DNA of 64,000 nt from Sebastes aleutianus (taxonomy: Eukaryota; Chordata; Actinopteri; Perciformes; Sebastidae), in assembly GCA_916700875.1 (NCBI GenBank), contig CAKAKS010000013.1:14628596-14692595 (forward strand). The letters are read 5' to 3'. The notes under the pieces were generated by a model. It was not told the origin of the DNA and did not search any database. It worked only from the letters and a program-made list of their open reading frames with translations. Shown here in pieces: positions 23,185 through 36,014 of this stretch. The position numbers were made by a program, and so were the translations under genes. The number at the start of each line of letters is the position of its first letter. Positions within the stretch are counted from its first letter, which is position 1.

Positions 23185-23790
23185 GAAATGGAAAACCATG
23201 GTTCTCTGCTGGAAAACCCCCTCTGGGTTGGGAGTGAGTCTCTGCCCCAAGGGAAGGAGTTCAAGTATCTTTAGGGTAAAATGGAGCGGGAGATGGTCAG
23301 GCATTTGGTTGTGGTGTCAGCAGTAATGCGGGTATTGTATCGCACCATTGTTGTGAAGAGGGAGCTGAGCCGGAAGGCAAAGCTCTCGATTTACCAGTCC
23401 GACTCTCACATATGGTCATGAGCTTTGAGTAGTGACCGAAAGAATAAGATCGCGGATACAAGCGGCCAAAATGAGTTTCCCCCCGTAGGGTGTCTGAGCT
23501 CAGCCTTAGAGATAGGGTGAGGAGCTCAGATGTCCGGAGGGAGCTCGGAGTAGAGCCGCCGCTTTGATCAGGATGCCTCCTGGGCGCTGAGACGTTCTCC
23601 GGGCATGTCCAATTGTTAAGACGCCCTGGGGTAGACCCAGAACCCAGGAGAGATTATATCTCATCTGGCCTAGGAGCACCTCAGGGTCCCCCAGGAAGAG
23701 CTGGAAAATGTTGCTAGGGAGATGTACGTCTGAAATACCCTGCTTAGCCTGCTATCCTTGTGACCTGGCAAAAATGGATGGATGGACGGA
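23185..23790 (+). mobile_element. Rex3-like LINE 3' fragment
   Basis: The + strand text GTGAAGAGGGAGCTGAGCCG, then GAAGGCAAAGCTCTCGATTT, encodes the KRELSRKAKLSIY motif of the reverse transcriptase C-terminus. Later parts correspond to RIQAA-MSF and RPRG(V)DPEP regions, broken by frameshifts and small deletions. It ends in ATGGATGGATGGACGG at 23774-23789, the GATG tail expected for Rex3. 5'-truncated and inactive. Confidence 0.85.
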
Positions 23791-24197
23791 GAGATGATAA
23801 ATAAAAGTATTTGTGGTGTTACACTTGGTTGTACAAACAAAATGTGACAAAATCAGTTGTGTGAAAAATGAAAAAAGAGCTTGAGAGAAAGGAAGTAGAT
23901 ATTGTATATAATAATTTAACCCACTTTAAGGGGCCATTCTGCATATTGAATGTTTTCACTTTTGATACCGACACACACATTTTTGTGTTAATAATTATTT
24001 TGAATTCAGACTTTTACTTAAAGTCGAGATGAAATGAAAAATGCTCTTTTAACCCTTTTAGATCACAACTCCGGTCATATTTTGCACCTATTTAACAATA
24101 TATGCAATTACGTAAACTAGTACCAACCACTTTAAACCAATAATATCATGAAATCCATCCATCGATCAAACTGCAACGACAAGGAACGTGTGTGTGC

Positions 24198-24537
24198 TCT
24201 GTGTTCACACTACGAGCGAGAAAAGCAACAAAGCGGCCAAACGTGGCCAGCTGCATTGTCACCGAGTCACGGTTGACGTGTCGCTCAAGCACTTGTTGAT
24301 GTATTATGTCGTTAAATAGCAATGGAGACGGGTTAATGGCATTTGTTTTTAGCATGGAACGGAACAGGGTGGAAAAAAAACTCCATATGATTGGTTGACT
24401 CCTCACCGCGTCATTGGCGCGCTGAAAAAAGACCAGCTCAGCTTTGATTTGTAGCGCGTCGTGTCGGGCCTCCGTTTGTAGCTTCATGTCACCGGCTTCC
24501 ATTGAAAATGACTTGTCGCTCGTAGTGTGATCACAGA
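24198..24537. mobile_element. Inverted-repeat element (MITE-like)
   Basis: The left end TCTGTGTTCACACTACGAGC is mirrored by the right end GCTCGTAGTGTGATCACAGA (two mismatches over about 22 bp), giving a 340-bp element. The interior contains ACAAAGCGGCCAAACGTGGCC and a CATTGGCGCGCTG stretch. Target duplication not resolved. Confidence 0.75.
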
Positions 24538-24744
24538 ATAAGCCCGCCCTCTTTTCAGCGGTCCAATCGAATACGAAGGATTAGATTTAAATCCCTCTCG
24601 TAACTGTACACCGCTCAAATATTCCGTTTCGCTGGGGACATAAGCTAAAGACGCTCTAACTTCCGTTTCACTGGAATGTTAAGTGTATTTTAACACAGTG
24701 ATAACACTTGTTATGCTTAAGGAAAGGATCGGAGTACGTGTTCA

Positions 24745-25055
24745 CCACAGATGGAGGGAGAGTAGAAGGAAGGAGAGATGGAGGAAGAGGAGGAGATAAA
24801 AGGCGGCTGGTATGACAAGGGTGAAGCGAACCTCTCGGTGCCTCGAGCAACCGTGGGTCATGCCAGGCTGAGAGAGGGGAGCAAAGACGGAATGATTAAC
24901 GGAGAGTGAGCAGATGAGTGGCGGCGTGCGAGGAGAGGGAGGCAGAGAAGAGAGAGAGAGGAGGCCGGGGATCTCTGGGGCGTGAGAGAGATAAGTGAGG
25001 AAGAGAGGGGCTAGTGAGGGATAGGAGGGAGGAGTGGATGGAGTGATAGCACGGT
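24745..25055. repeat. Purine-rich tract on + strand
   Basis: G/A-rich sequence (GATGGAGGGAGAGTAGAAGG, GAGAGAGAGAGGAGGCC) with no fixed period. It produces Ser/Leu-rich minus-strand frames. Confidence 0.65.
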
Positions 25056-25059
25056 GATA

Positions 25060-26720
25060 GGAACAAGTGTAGCTGATACGACTTCAAACGGTGGTCGAGC
25101 GCTTGATTTCCCCGCCACGCCGACGGCTGCTGGAAATGGGCGTTTAATGGAAAACCAGCTGTGAGTGCGAATGTGTGTGTGTCCCATTACTGAGGCAGAA
25201 CCTCTCACGTTGGAGATATTGGATACTGGAATTAAGTCGTTTTCCAACATTCACATATGTGCAGGTCCATTTCGTCAACACAATCACACACTGGAGATGA
25301 AACATCAAGCAGGGACAGAGATTTGGTTGCGTTACGGATGAATTGGTTTTTCACGTATCACAATTTCCACCCAGGACTCCATTTTTGTCCTTCATTCACT
25401 TTCTGATCTTCTAAATGTGTCTCAATCTGTGCCTCCCCTCCCTGTTTATCTCCACCTTTTTGAAGCATTTACCGCTCATCCCACTTCAATGCATCTTTCT
25501 TGACTTTATTTTTACCTCCTTGTTTTCTTCCTCTTTACTCTCGCTCCATTTTTTACCCCTGCTGTGGGCCAGTGTATTTTTAACCTAGTAAGTCAGACCT
25601 CCCTCAAAGCAAGGTCCAGCAAGGAGAAGTTTGATATATCATTTCACCCGAACGTATCCCGTTTACAACGCGCACGGCTTTGTGGCTCGTTGCCTCACAA
25701 TTAATCAAACCTCTAGTGGTTTGGCACCCGGTCCTGTCGTCAGGGAGAGTGACCTTGCTGAATGAAATAAACTAACATGACCTACTGCTGGGTGATGGAT
25801 GAAGTGAGTTCACCAGTCGGGAGAAAATCTCATTACTGACTGGCTTGTTATGGTTTAATTCAGGGGCAACTCACAATCAGGTTACCTGCGGATATGATTA
25901 CATTTAAAAGGAATTACCACAAATCTATAGGGCAAAGGTCAATGATTTTGAGAACATTTCCCGTGACTGTGACCGCAGATCAGTCGTGTTAAAGTGAAGC
26001 GCACTAACGCTAGGACTGAGTACTAAACAGAAGGATTGGCAGGATCTTTTTTAGTTCATCCTGAGTAATGCTGCACTTAATCAGAAGGAGGGCAGACCTG
26101 CTCCGGTTCGGTCAGGCCAAATTAGCCCATCAAAGTGAGAAACAGTTGCAAGGGAGTCGCCCTACTGACCCTGAGCTGAACGAATCCATCCACTTTTTTA
26201 TTGCAAATTGGTTCACTGGTCAACTCACTGGTGGTGTCAACAAACAGGAAATATCTCCATATTAAGTATTTATGTGGCTCACTCGAGTCAGGTGCATGCT
26301 AACACTTAAGCGGATGGTATTTGCTTCTAAGAGCTGAACACTAAGCACATGGTATCTCAGATATGTTTGTTTAACATTGTCAGGCTTTAGTATGAGCCGA
26401 AGTATTTTGGACGTTCACGCTTGTTTGCTCTTTACTAGCACACTGGAACTGAATTGCAACAATGACCATGAGGTGTAAGTGCTGCCTTTCACTTCTTCAG
26501 AAAAGATGAGACCAATATACTGCAGATGTGAAATGTCTCAATTACCCTTGAAGCTGAGATTCAGCTATTTAAAGATACCCTCTGGAGTTTTTGTAACCTC
26601 CAAGAGTGTTCGTCCTAGTCCCGCCCTACTGTGCTGTGATTTGCGGATTATCTGGCGATAGTAGTGTGCTTTCCTACGCTGTGATAACTAGCGTAAGATG
26701 GACAAGAGTAGATTAAGTTG
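25060..26720. other. Intronic sequence without recognised feature
   Basis: Unique-looking sequence, with a mild pyrimidine bias at 25380-25560. No exon or internal repeat copy recognised. Confidence 0.4.
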
Positions 26721-27128
26721 TTAAAAGGGACAGTGTGTAGGATTTGGCAGCATCTAGTGGTGTGGTTGCAGATTGCAACCAACTGAGTACACCTCCGCTC
26801 ACGCCTCCCTTTCAAAGACTGTGGTCACGCGAGCCGCCGAGTGCAAAACCGTGGTAACGCCGTTCATGTTTCTACAGTTTCACAAGTGTGTCGGAGAACT
26901 ACGGTGGCCTTCAGGTGACGTAAAAACGTGAAAGGTTCTCTCAAGAGCTAGTGTTTGGTTTGTCCTTTCTGTGCGAAACATGGCGAAGCAACATGACAGA
27001 CTCCATGGAGAGGACCCGCTCTCTATGTAGATATGAAGGGGCTCATCCTAAGCTAACGAAAACACAACAATTCCTAGTTACAGTTGATTATACACTAATG
27101 AAAACATAGTTAGGAATATTATATTTCT
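26721..27128 (+). mobile_element. TTAA-flanked MITE, family P, copy 2
   Basis: TTAA at 26721-26724 is followed by AAGGGACAGTGTGTAGGATT. The body matches copy 1 in reverse: CATCTAGTGGTGTGGTTGCA, GTGTCGGAGAACTACGGTGG, TTCAGGTGACGTAAAAACGT. The expected right terminus (ACACTGT-CCTTTAA) is missing. Sequence after ATATTTCTTA switches to short AAGTTTAGGCAAC units, so the end is truncated or overwritten. Confidence 0.82.
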
Positions 27129-27607
27129 TAAGTTTAGGCAACTTTAAGTTTAGGCAACAAACCTAAAGAGGTTAAAAGGTTAAAAGAAACCCTTTCTGGC
27201 AGAAAGCCCTCTAGACAAACTTCTCCCGTCTGAAAATCAAAGGTGAAAATGAGCCGAACAGTCGAGGCAATGAGTACTAGCCAATCACAGCACAGTAGGG
27301 CGGGGCTAGACAGAACACTCTTGGGGGGAAACAAATAACGGACAGTCGTGCCAATGGTTTTACACTATTCCACTGATCTACAGGTGGCAGTAATGCCGCC
27401 ATGTGCCAGCAAAGGCAAAGAAGAAGAACACCGCTAGCAGGTAAACGAAGCTGTAAACAATGCAGCACTTGAAATACCTATTAAAATCTGCTTTGCAAAT
27501 GTTTTATGAGGAAGGAAAGGTATCCAACACATTAGTTAGGCCTCAGCTGTGCAGCTGAAAAACGTGTCCTTGCCTGCAGCAAGAATGTAAACTGGTGTGT
27601 GTGTGTC

Positions 27608-27608
27608 T

Positions 27609-27651
<43 letters not shown>
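27608..27651. repeat. (GA)n-(GACA)n microsatellite
   Basis: A GA run passes into four GACA units, ending before GCGAAAATAAGG. Confidence 0.94.
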
Positions 27652-27939
27652 CGAAAATAAGGAGACATTTTTTACGAGATGGTTGAGATTTTGAGGAATT
27701 AAAATATTTGCATTGAATCAAACAAGCAGTCTAAAAGTCTACACCTCAGCTCCACTTAATGTTCATCTGTCATATGGCTGGTTTGTCATCAAGTAAGGAC
27801 TTTTTTTTTTTTATCTGGTGAGTATAAATGAGTCATGACTTTGCGTGACACGGCGGCTAAATATAAGCAACACTGAAACGTGCTCACTGAGCACCTTTGC
27901 ACACAAACATGTCGCACATAATCACCAGTGTGTCAAATG

Positions 27940-28200
27940 CTTTCATTTCCACACACACACCCCCCCACACACATTAACATCACATACACATGGAACATAC
28001 AATCTCTATGCAAAGCAACACATAAAAAAACACACTCACACACACGAGCATGATTGAACATACACATTCAATCAGAGACATGGCATGATTGCATGGTTGC
28101 ACACGCAATATTATCACACAAATCAGGACAGCACACGCTGCAGTTAGACACACACACACTCTTACAAGGCTAAATGAAACGCGCGCACACAGACACACAC
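27940..28200. repeat. CA-rich region
   Basis: Scattered CACACA clusters with ACACGC variation and a C-run at 27960-27966. Not a perfect microsatellite. Confidence 0.75.
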
Positions 28201-29349
28201 TGTGATGTCAGGGGTAAATGGTGTGGAGGTTTAGATAGAAGGGCAGATCCCCGACTATTTGTCTCAATCTAGGGATAACGAGAGACAAGGACAGACACAC
28301 ACAGTCTCACACATGCAGCAGCCACACATTCCCGCCTTCTAATTCTGCTCTTGAAGCCATTTGCATGTCATTGTGCTTTTATTTCTCTCCTCTGCGTCAG
28401 TAATAGTGTCTCCGAAATGATTTCCCAGTTAACTGCTGGCAGACCGTTTTACCAGCCATCGGCGACAGTCAATGAAGTACGAGAAAAACATGCTGGGCCT
28501 CATTTGTCTATATTTCTTTAAGTGTAAAGCCTTGACAAATACACTCAGACGTACAGTAAAGACACAGGGCTGGAATGGCTTCAGGGATATGTCGGTTAGA
28601 GAAAAATAATCAAACTTGCGAGCCAAATGTTTCCGATGGTGAGCTGCTTCGATGCATTATGCGCTGCTGGAATTTACAGTGGAAATAACAAACAAATGTA
28701 TAAGAGGCGAGTAATAAAACTTTCTTTGTGTGTGTGAGTGGGGCTACATAAATGGGTCTGTGCAGAAATGCAATGGGCTGTGGAGGGGGAAAAAAAGGCT
28801 GTTAAATGTCGAAATAGAAAGCTGGGAGGTGCAAATGAAAAGATTGCAAATTAGATTTTGTTTGTTGATTGTTTCCCCTGGAATAAGCTGCGGTTTCTTG
28901 GCGTTAGTTCTGTTAGAAATGCATGGATGTGTGTCCGTGTGTGTGTGTGTGTGTGTTACAGAAAGAAATGGACTTCACTGACAAATTTACATGCATATAA
29001 TTATCAGATTATAGCCTCTAATCAGCGTGAAGAACTAGCCCAATGAAGATTCTTTTTATGGCTTGCATATTGAACTGTTCCATTAATACCCCTGTTTCTG
29101 TGCTACGATGCAAAAATACTGTCATCACAATGCCATGGTTTACTCTGTTTGAACATTGCAGTAAAACTCTGCTTTGAGTTGTTCTTTTTAAAGGTGCTAA
29201 ATTCAATATCCTGAGCATTAATATAGCAGCAAACAACTATTTGCTATGTAAAGTCTTGATTGTTAGACAATAAGACTTGAGTAATGTCTACCTGAGCAGA
29301 GAAGGAAGTCCCTCTCCCTCTGTGTGTGTGTGTTGTAATATGAGCTTCT

Positions 29350-29650
29350 CTGTGCTTTGTTGACGTCGCCGGGCCAGCCGGCTATATTACGAATCCTGCT
29401 TTAGCGAAGCCGCTTTTTACGTGTGTTTTCAGTTCATGAAAGTTAATTGTAACAATTTGGTCGCCTAAAAATGTCTTATTCAGCATTCGGTTGTATTTAG
29501 CTCCACCCTCTCGTGTCACTTCTGGTTGCAAAAAAAACGAGATGGTGACGGCCAAATTGCCGTACTCGAGGCTTCAAAACGTCAGTCCACAAACCAATAG
29601 GTGACGTCACCGTTACTACGTCCACTTATATACAATCTATGTTTGCACTG
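29350..29650. repeat. Probable interspersed repeat
   Basis: TCAGTCCACAAACCAATAGG, TGACGTCACCG and CTACGTCCACTTATATACAA, then TCTATG resemble a repeat I associate with fish genomes. No second copy is present here, so the call rests on memory. Confidence 0.4.
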
Positions 29651-31139
29651 TTAGCGCTTTTAGCACAGTTAGCTGCGAACTTCCGGTTTGCCGTCGCCAC
29701 GAGAGCCATTGAGAGGCAATAGAAATGCTCCCAATCGTGTATTCAGAGCATGTATACAGAGATGTTTTCCCCCAAAGAAAGATGTGCCACTCTGTCACTG
29801 TAGATTGCACTTTGGAGCACAGAAAGTTTGTTTTATAGCCTAAAGAGTGTTCTTCAAGACAATGCAGTGGAAGAGCAGACTCAAGTGTCTCACCAGCTGA
29901 CATCTTTGGCATGTGTCATCAAGCAGTTGGAGTGCCATGCGCTTGCAAAAAGCTGTTAAAGCTCCCAATAAAGAGCTGGATTAAGGTGTTTACATGACTG
30001 AAGTGCCCTTAAATAATGCATCTAAAATTGCTCACTGCTTATTCTGACTATGAGAATAATTGCATTAACAGAATAAGAGCATGTTGTTTACACGGGCTCC
30101 ACCTCAGTCACTTTAATCGCATTATGATTGGATTATTGGCTGCGCGAGCAAAAGTAGTTAATAGACACTTCCCACAGTTGGACGTTTTGACTTGTTAAAT
30201 GCAGGTGTAACTAATAACATTAATAAATGACTGCATTCAGTTGAGGTGTACCTGTGCCAGAGCTCCGGTGTCGCTCACGCTGGCTCACTGGCACGGCTTT
30301 ACTGGCACAACAGACTGGAACGCCATTAAACGGAACGGCCATTTCAGCACCACGGTCAGCGCACATGGGCTGTACACACTGCCTCATGATAAGAACACAC
30401 ACACGGAGAAGCAGGAGCCCTGATCAGAGAGCATTAAAAAAAGGAAATGTGAAAACCCATAAATACTGACTGGAAAATCACAGTCAACCATGATAAGGCT
30501 ATAAAACATACAAATAAATAATGCATGACATTCTGGGCTGAGAAGATCTAGACAGTTATAGTACATTCTGTAAATAAGAGGTGGATATTAGTCATTTGGT
30601 GTTCTGGGCTCCCCTAGTCCCTGAAAATAGAGACTATGGATGTTTTGGGATTAAAGGCGTCACGCTGAGCCATAGATTGAAGGGATGGATTAAATACGCT
30701 CTTGTCGGTTGAGTCAACATGTCTATATTAGTTTACCTTTTTAAATAGGAGTCCAGCTATCTTTGCTCAATATCTATTAGTGCGGCATGGATGAATCACC
30801 TTTTCACTTCTGACAGTAGTCATCGATACAGAGAGCTCATTAGATGAGATGCATTACTTTGATGATGACTGCAAATGGAAAGTGGCTGAATTGAATGTGA
30901 TACGGGAGAGACACGCTGCTTTACTTTGATCTCTAATAAGCAACGTGACTCATTCAATCCTGTCTGTCACCTAAAGTAACCCTAGTCATTAAATATGAGG
31001 AAGATGTTTGTTTTAATGCAATAGAGGGATATGAGCAGAGCCTGGTAGCTTTGAAAACAAGTTTTTCAAAATGGAAAGAGACATTTTTATTGAAAGTAAA
31101 ACAATGTACTTATTCAACGTATCCTCATACATCTTACAA
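29651..31139. other. Intronic sequence without recognised feature
   Basis: Mixed sequence. About 29640-29940 gives a 91-codon minus-strand frame with no recognisable domain. Nothing else supported. Confidence 0.4.
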
Positions 31140-32100
31140 AAAGTTAATCCTCATTTTTCATGTGTTTTTCCTACGAATATCCAGCAACACGTGTTCATTT
31201 TCGCTTGTTACATGTATACAGTCTTTTCAAAATAAACTTACATCTTCACAGGAAACAAGTTGGTTAGATTTGGGCAACAAAACTACTTAGCTAGGTTTAA
31301 GAAAAGATCGATGTGGTTAGGTTTAGAAAAAGATCAACTTGGTTAGGTGTAGGCAACAAAACTACTTAGGATTAGGAAAAGATTGACTTGGTTAGGTTTA
31401 GGTAACAAAACTGCTTAATTAGCTTTAGGAAAAGATCAACTTCACTAGATTTAGGCAACAAAACTACTTAGTTATGTTTAGGAAAAGATTGACTTTGTTA
31501 GGTTTAGTCAGCAAAACTACTTAGTTACGCTTAGGAAAAGATCTACTTGGTTAGGATAGGCAGCAAAACTACTTAGTTAAGTTTAGGAAAAGATTGACTT
31601 TGTTAGGTTTAGTCAGCAAAACTACTTAGTTACGCTTAGGAAAAGATCTACTTGGTTAGGATAGGCAGCAAAACTACTTAGTTAGGTTTACGAAATGATT
31701 GACTTTGTTAGGTTTAGTCAGCAAAACTAGTTAGTTACGCTTAGGAAAAGATCTACTTGGTTAGGATAGGCAGCAAAACTACTTAGTTAGGTTTACGAAA
31801 TGATTGACTTTGTTAGGTTTAGTTGGCAAAACTACTTAGTTACGCTTAGGAAAAGATCTACTTGGTTAGGATTAGGCAGCAAAACTACTTAATTAGGTTT
31901 AGGAAAAGATTGTGGTTTGGGTTAAAATAACTCTGGAAAGGGCGTAACTTAAGTACGGCAGTTACGTGACAAAATAACGTTGACTTCTGGTTTCACACGG
32001 GGTACGAACAGCGGTCTCCTGGGTGAAAGTTTGGTGTTTTTTGACCCACCCCGACCTCCTCCATACGCGCCGTTTGACGCTCTTTAAACTTCCTGGTTCA
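31140..32100 (+). mobile_element. GTTTAGGCAAC-family element with internal tandem expansion
   Basis: The left flank shares TTTTCAAAATAAAC and TTCACAGGAA with the copy at 16.1 kb. The right part (GTGGTTTGGGTTAAAATAA, GTTTCACACGGGGTACGAAC, AGCGGTCTCCTGG, then CATACGCGCCGTTTGACGC) matches the other copies. Between them the short core, present once in most copies, is expanded into about a dozen units (31257-31913). Confidence 0.82.
31494..31913 (+). repeat. 105-bp dimeric higher-order tandem repeat
   Basis: TTTGTTAGGTTTAGT recurs at 31494, 31599, 31704 and 31809, exactly 105 bp apart. Each 105-bp unit is a dimer: a 53-bp subunit (TTTGTTAGG ... AGATCTAC) and a 52-bp subunit (TTGGTTAGGATAGGC ... 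GATTGAC). Less regular single units of about 49-53 bp precede it from 31257. Variants such as TTTACGAAATG are shared by adjacent dimers, indicating unequal crossing-over or slippage. Confidence 0.95.
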
Positions 32101-33688
32101 TGTGGATGACATATGAATTGATTTTGTGGGATATATTCATATTACAGTGCATTACTTTTCGTAAGTATAGCTATAAACGGTGTATGAGAACAGCCTGCCT
32201 AATTGCATAATTTGGCCTTCATTTCTACAAAGTGCACAATAGAATAGGGGCTATTGTGTTGAGGGGAATGATGAGAAAGTATTAACTGGAAAAATAACTC
32301 TAGCCTAATTTTCTATGAATAACATCATCCAATTTTACATATTTACCTTCTCGTTAAAGCTCTATTTGCTTTGTAACTGCTTATCAGGAATATACCAGGA
32401 AAAATATTCCACCTGACTTCAAACTCTAATTCAGCTCGCCGTCATCATGATACTCAACCAGGTCTTTGTGTTACTTCTGTCATTATAAACACCCCTATCT
32501 GTGTGTGAAAGCATTTGTTACTGAGAGTGTTGATACTTCGAGAACATTTTGTAACATTCGCAGCCCAAACCTGACACAAAAACGTGTTTGAAGTGACACA
32601 GTATATGGTTTTTGAGTGCGCAGTCTGTACTCGCTAATTAGACTGGCAAAGGGTTGTTCAGTGTGCTGCTGTGGTATTTCTATAGGACTCCAAATTAAAG
32701 GTCACACCTTGAGAGTTTATCTCCGGCGCTATGGTTACCTTCATTTAGCTCCATTTCGTGCTGTTTATTTTCACTCTTCCTTTCTACTGTGTTATGTTGC
32801 ACCGTTTTTCTGTACGGCACCTATTGGTCCGCTGTTTTTTTACGTCTCAATTGATTTCTGTTTTTTATTTCACTGCGCCTCAGAGTATTATATATATATA
32901 AGGACCACATAAACACTGGCCTCATACATAAAACCAGGCGGCTACTGCATGCTGCTCTTAACAAAAAATACCACAGCTCTTTAAACTATGACTCTGGATT
33001 CCAAAACGAGTCGCAGGCGTTGTTAGGAGGATGTCAGGTAGAAGTAATTAGATGTCAAAGGGAAGCAGTCTGATAATGAATGGTAATACTATGCAGATTA
33101 TGTACAAGAAGTGAGATAAAAGTAAGGTGCTGAAATGTCCATTGCATCTAATAGTTCTGTGTATCTGGTAACAGCAGTGGATCATGATTTTATATGATTA
33201 TTACAGCCTTTAAATTAGGAATTATCGTTGCTTGCATTTTTACATTTTACATGTAGGTGTTATCCAACCCTGGCTCTACGCACACTGTGAGGTCTCACAG
33301 CAAGACTTCCTGAGTTTAAAACATTTTTCAAAACCTTTATCATGCTGTGAGTTTCTTCATTATAAATACACCAGTGACTCGTCGGGGAGTTAGCGTTCAT
33401 AGCGCATCGATGAAACCCGCTGCTGAGCTGGTGTTGAAGAAGATATTAAACTACACATCAACCCCTAAAACAAAAATGGTACCGCACTTCTGACAGGTCA
33501 ACAAGTGTTCATTGACATGAGAAACAGTCGACCAAAATAACTGCCATTATTGCTATCATCAAAACCCACCGCCTGAAGCTTATCTGCTGACAACAATCTG
33601 GTATAGTGGACTAAAATGAGTCAGCATGTATATCCAAGTTCTATTCATCATACTGCCAATAGTTTGGAGAGAAGTGCTCTTCTCTCTG
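32101..33688. other. Intronic sequence without recognised feature
   Basis: AT-rich intron, with a TATATATATA patch at 32890-32900. No exon or internal repeat copy recognised. Confidence 0.4.
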
Positions 33689-34686
33689 TTAAAGCTGTAG
33701 TAGGTAACTTTGAGCAACTATAAAAGAAAGTGATTTTTATAAAAGTGTCACTATATCCTTAAAGTAGTGCATGAGAAGGATAATGTGTGAACATGTTCCT
33801 CTGAGTCCTCCTGTGCTCAGATTCCACTGCGCCCTAAGGAAAATAACCAATTAGATCTAAAGAGTTTCTAATGCCGGGTACACACTACACGAGAATCAAG
33901 CTGATTTTGGGCCTGATTCCCCCTTTCCAACAATCGTCAGCAAAGCCCCGATTTAAAGGTTATCTTTCTCCCTAGTGTTTTTTAAATCTCCCGATCGGCT
34001 CTGAAGTCCATCCGGGCCGCACCAATTTCAAATTGTAAATATTAAACATGTTCTTAATTTATGATCGGCAAAACGCGAAGCATAAAGTTAGATGGAGTAA
34101 AAGAAATGGAGGACCGACTTGTTGTTTTATGGCAACAGCACGTGTGTTTATTAAACATGTCTCCATGACTTCATCCATTCATTTTCTTTTTTCTTTGTAA
34201 ATTTTCAGTACAGAGTAGTGTAAAAACTAATATTGCTAATTCTTCCTGTCCGTCATCCGCCATAATTGTTAATTCTAAAGTCACGTTTGATCCCACCGGC
34301 CGGAGCAAACTTTTTTTAATTTTACAGCTAAACGGTAAACTAAGATATGTTTCTGAAATCATTTGAGGTGAGAAATAGGCATTAACGTAGCAGAACATTG
34401 ATTCATATTCGATCAGCGCTGCCTAGTTTGACCGTTTGATCAGAGTTCGCGAGTTTCGCAAGGAGTGATTGACAGCTGCGTTAGAGACTCCTCGGCTCTG
34501 ACTGGTTGTTTACCTTCGGGCGCGGTGGAATCTCGCAAATGCCGTTAGGAGAACTAAGACACAGAGGAACATGATTTTCTTTTTCACAGATTACCTGTCT
34601 CATGTACTACTGTCAGGATATAGTGAGAGTTTTATAAAAAATAACTTTTTATCATATTTGCTCAAAGTTACCAACTGCAGCTTTAA
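33689..34686. mobile_element. TTAA-flanked element with long inverted ends (family Q)
   Basis: TTAA at 33689-33692 and 34683-34686 bracket 990 bp. The left end AGCTGTAGTAGGTAACTTTG and the reversed right end AGCTGCAGTTGGTAACTTTG agree. The inverted similarity continues about 150 bp through TTTTTATAAAA, CACTATATCC and ATGTTCCTCTG. A segment starting near 33872 (GCCGGGTACACACTACACGA) looks like a nested insertion. A 75-codon minus-strand frame at 34171-34398 has no recognised domain. Confidence 0.85.
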
Positions 34687-34699
34687 AAGATAATCTGTA

Positions 34700-36010
34700 T
34701 GGCATATCTTCTGTTTTTGTTATACAATAGAATATCAGTTTATATTGTGATTTTAAACCAAATACTAATTCTACTTCTGGTGTGTGTCTATGTGGTAGCG
34801 GTAGTAATGGGGTTTATTGAGCTGGGATCCCAGAGTGAAGCTATGAATTCCCAATGTTTTCCTCAGGCTCTAAAAGGCTCTAAAAGGTTGAAGATCTCCT
34901 GCTGCTTTATGCTATCTCAACGCTCTCTGGAGGAGCCCGGGCTCAGTGGTTTATATTTTTTGGGGAGGGAAGCTGTTGATTTTCTGAAATATCAACTCAA
35001 CGACAGAGGACCTGTTGCTGCATCGTAGAAATAAGGCGTCTATATAGTTAGATGTGTTAATCACATACGGTGTCAGCACTGATCGTCTTACGAGAAGCAT
35101 GAATTTCTCCCCCGTTTTACAGCACACTAAGAGTGAGATGATCATTCACAAGTTCAAGTATAATTAACACAGAAGACCGACCACCTGCTAACAGAGTCTG
35201 AGACGACACACTCTGTGGGTTTGGAGTACATCACGAGTCGTTTAATGCGTCACATGCCTACTGCTTAAGGATTCCCAAAATACCACTAAGTAGCTATCTG
35301 TTTTAATAAGCTTGCGTCTCCGGGTCCCTGAAAGAGGCCTTCTTTTAGCCAGTTCAGCAGAGTCTGAGTCACACCGACATCGCATATTAGTTATGATTCC
35401 TGGTGAACATATCTCCCCGGGTGGCGTCGTTGTGTCAAGAACATTTAAAAATCAATTATGCGTAGTCATTTTATGTCCTTTACCCTACTTCATCATGTCA
35501 TCTTCTGGTCCAGCTTGTAATGTCCTACATTTCCCAGAATTCCTTTTAGCAGTCCCCACAGAACAGCGTGAACTAAGCAACCCCTATAAATCGACCTGGA
35601 CATGTAAGTGGTTAGACCTATGGTTATGTTTCAGAGCACTTGAGGTAAAAAAAACTGTCAAAACAAAAATGTTTGGAAGCCGCAAAGCATTTTTTTGCTT
35701 TTAGACCGCTGACAAATTGACTTGTGCTTTTACAGTAAATGTGTTGAACATCGGGGCAAATTGGTGAGTTTAGAGACGACTCCAAAAAGTATTTGCTGTT
35801 CATGCTTTAGATCTTAAAATGTAGTTCTCCTGTTGAACCCAGCAGTTATGCTAGAGGATGTCTTGACAACAGTGCAAGAGCTGTTGGATTCCCCCCTTTG
35901 TCTGGGATGTCTGGCTAGTTCAGCACCATGGACAGCGTCCTATTCAACTCAGAGAGGCAGCTGAAAGCACATTAAGAATGTCCGTCTCTGACATATCGCA
36001 AAGCTTCCTC
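34700..36010. other. Intronic sequence without recognised feature
   Basis: Mixed sequence with frames up to about 130 codons (35312-35704), none with a recognisable domain or splice context. Confidence 0.4.
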
Positions 36011-36014
36011 CTCT

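Noticed and set aside
31257..31913. Regularly spaced direct repeats resembling a CRISPR array
   Set aside because: Units are contiguous 52-53-bp tandem subunits with no unique spacers, and the context is a vertebrate intron.
33872..34540. Possible gene inside the TTAA-flanked element, with a minus-strand frame of 75 codons
   Set aside because: No transposase or other domain recognised, and no splice signals; treated as transposon interior.
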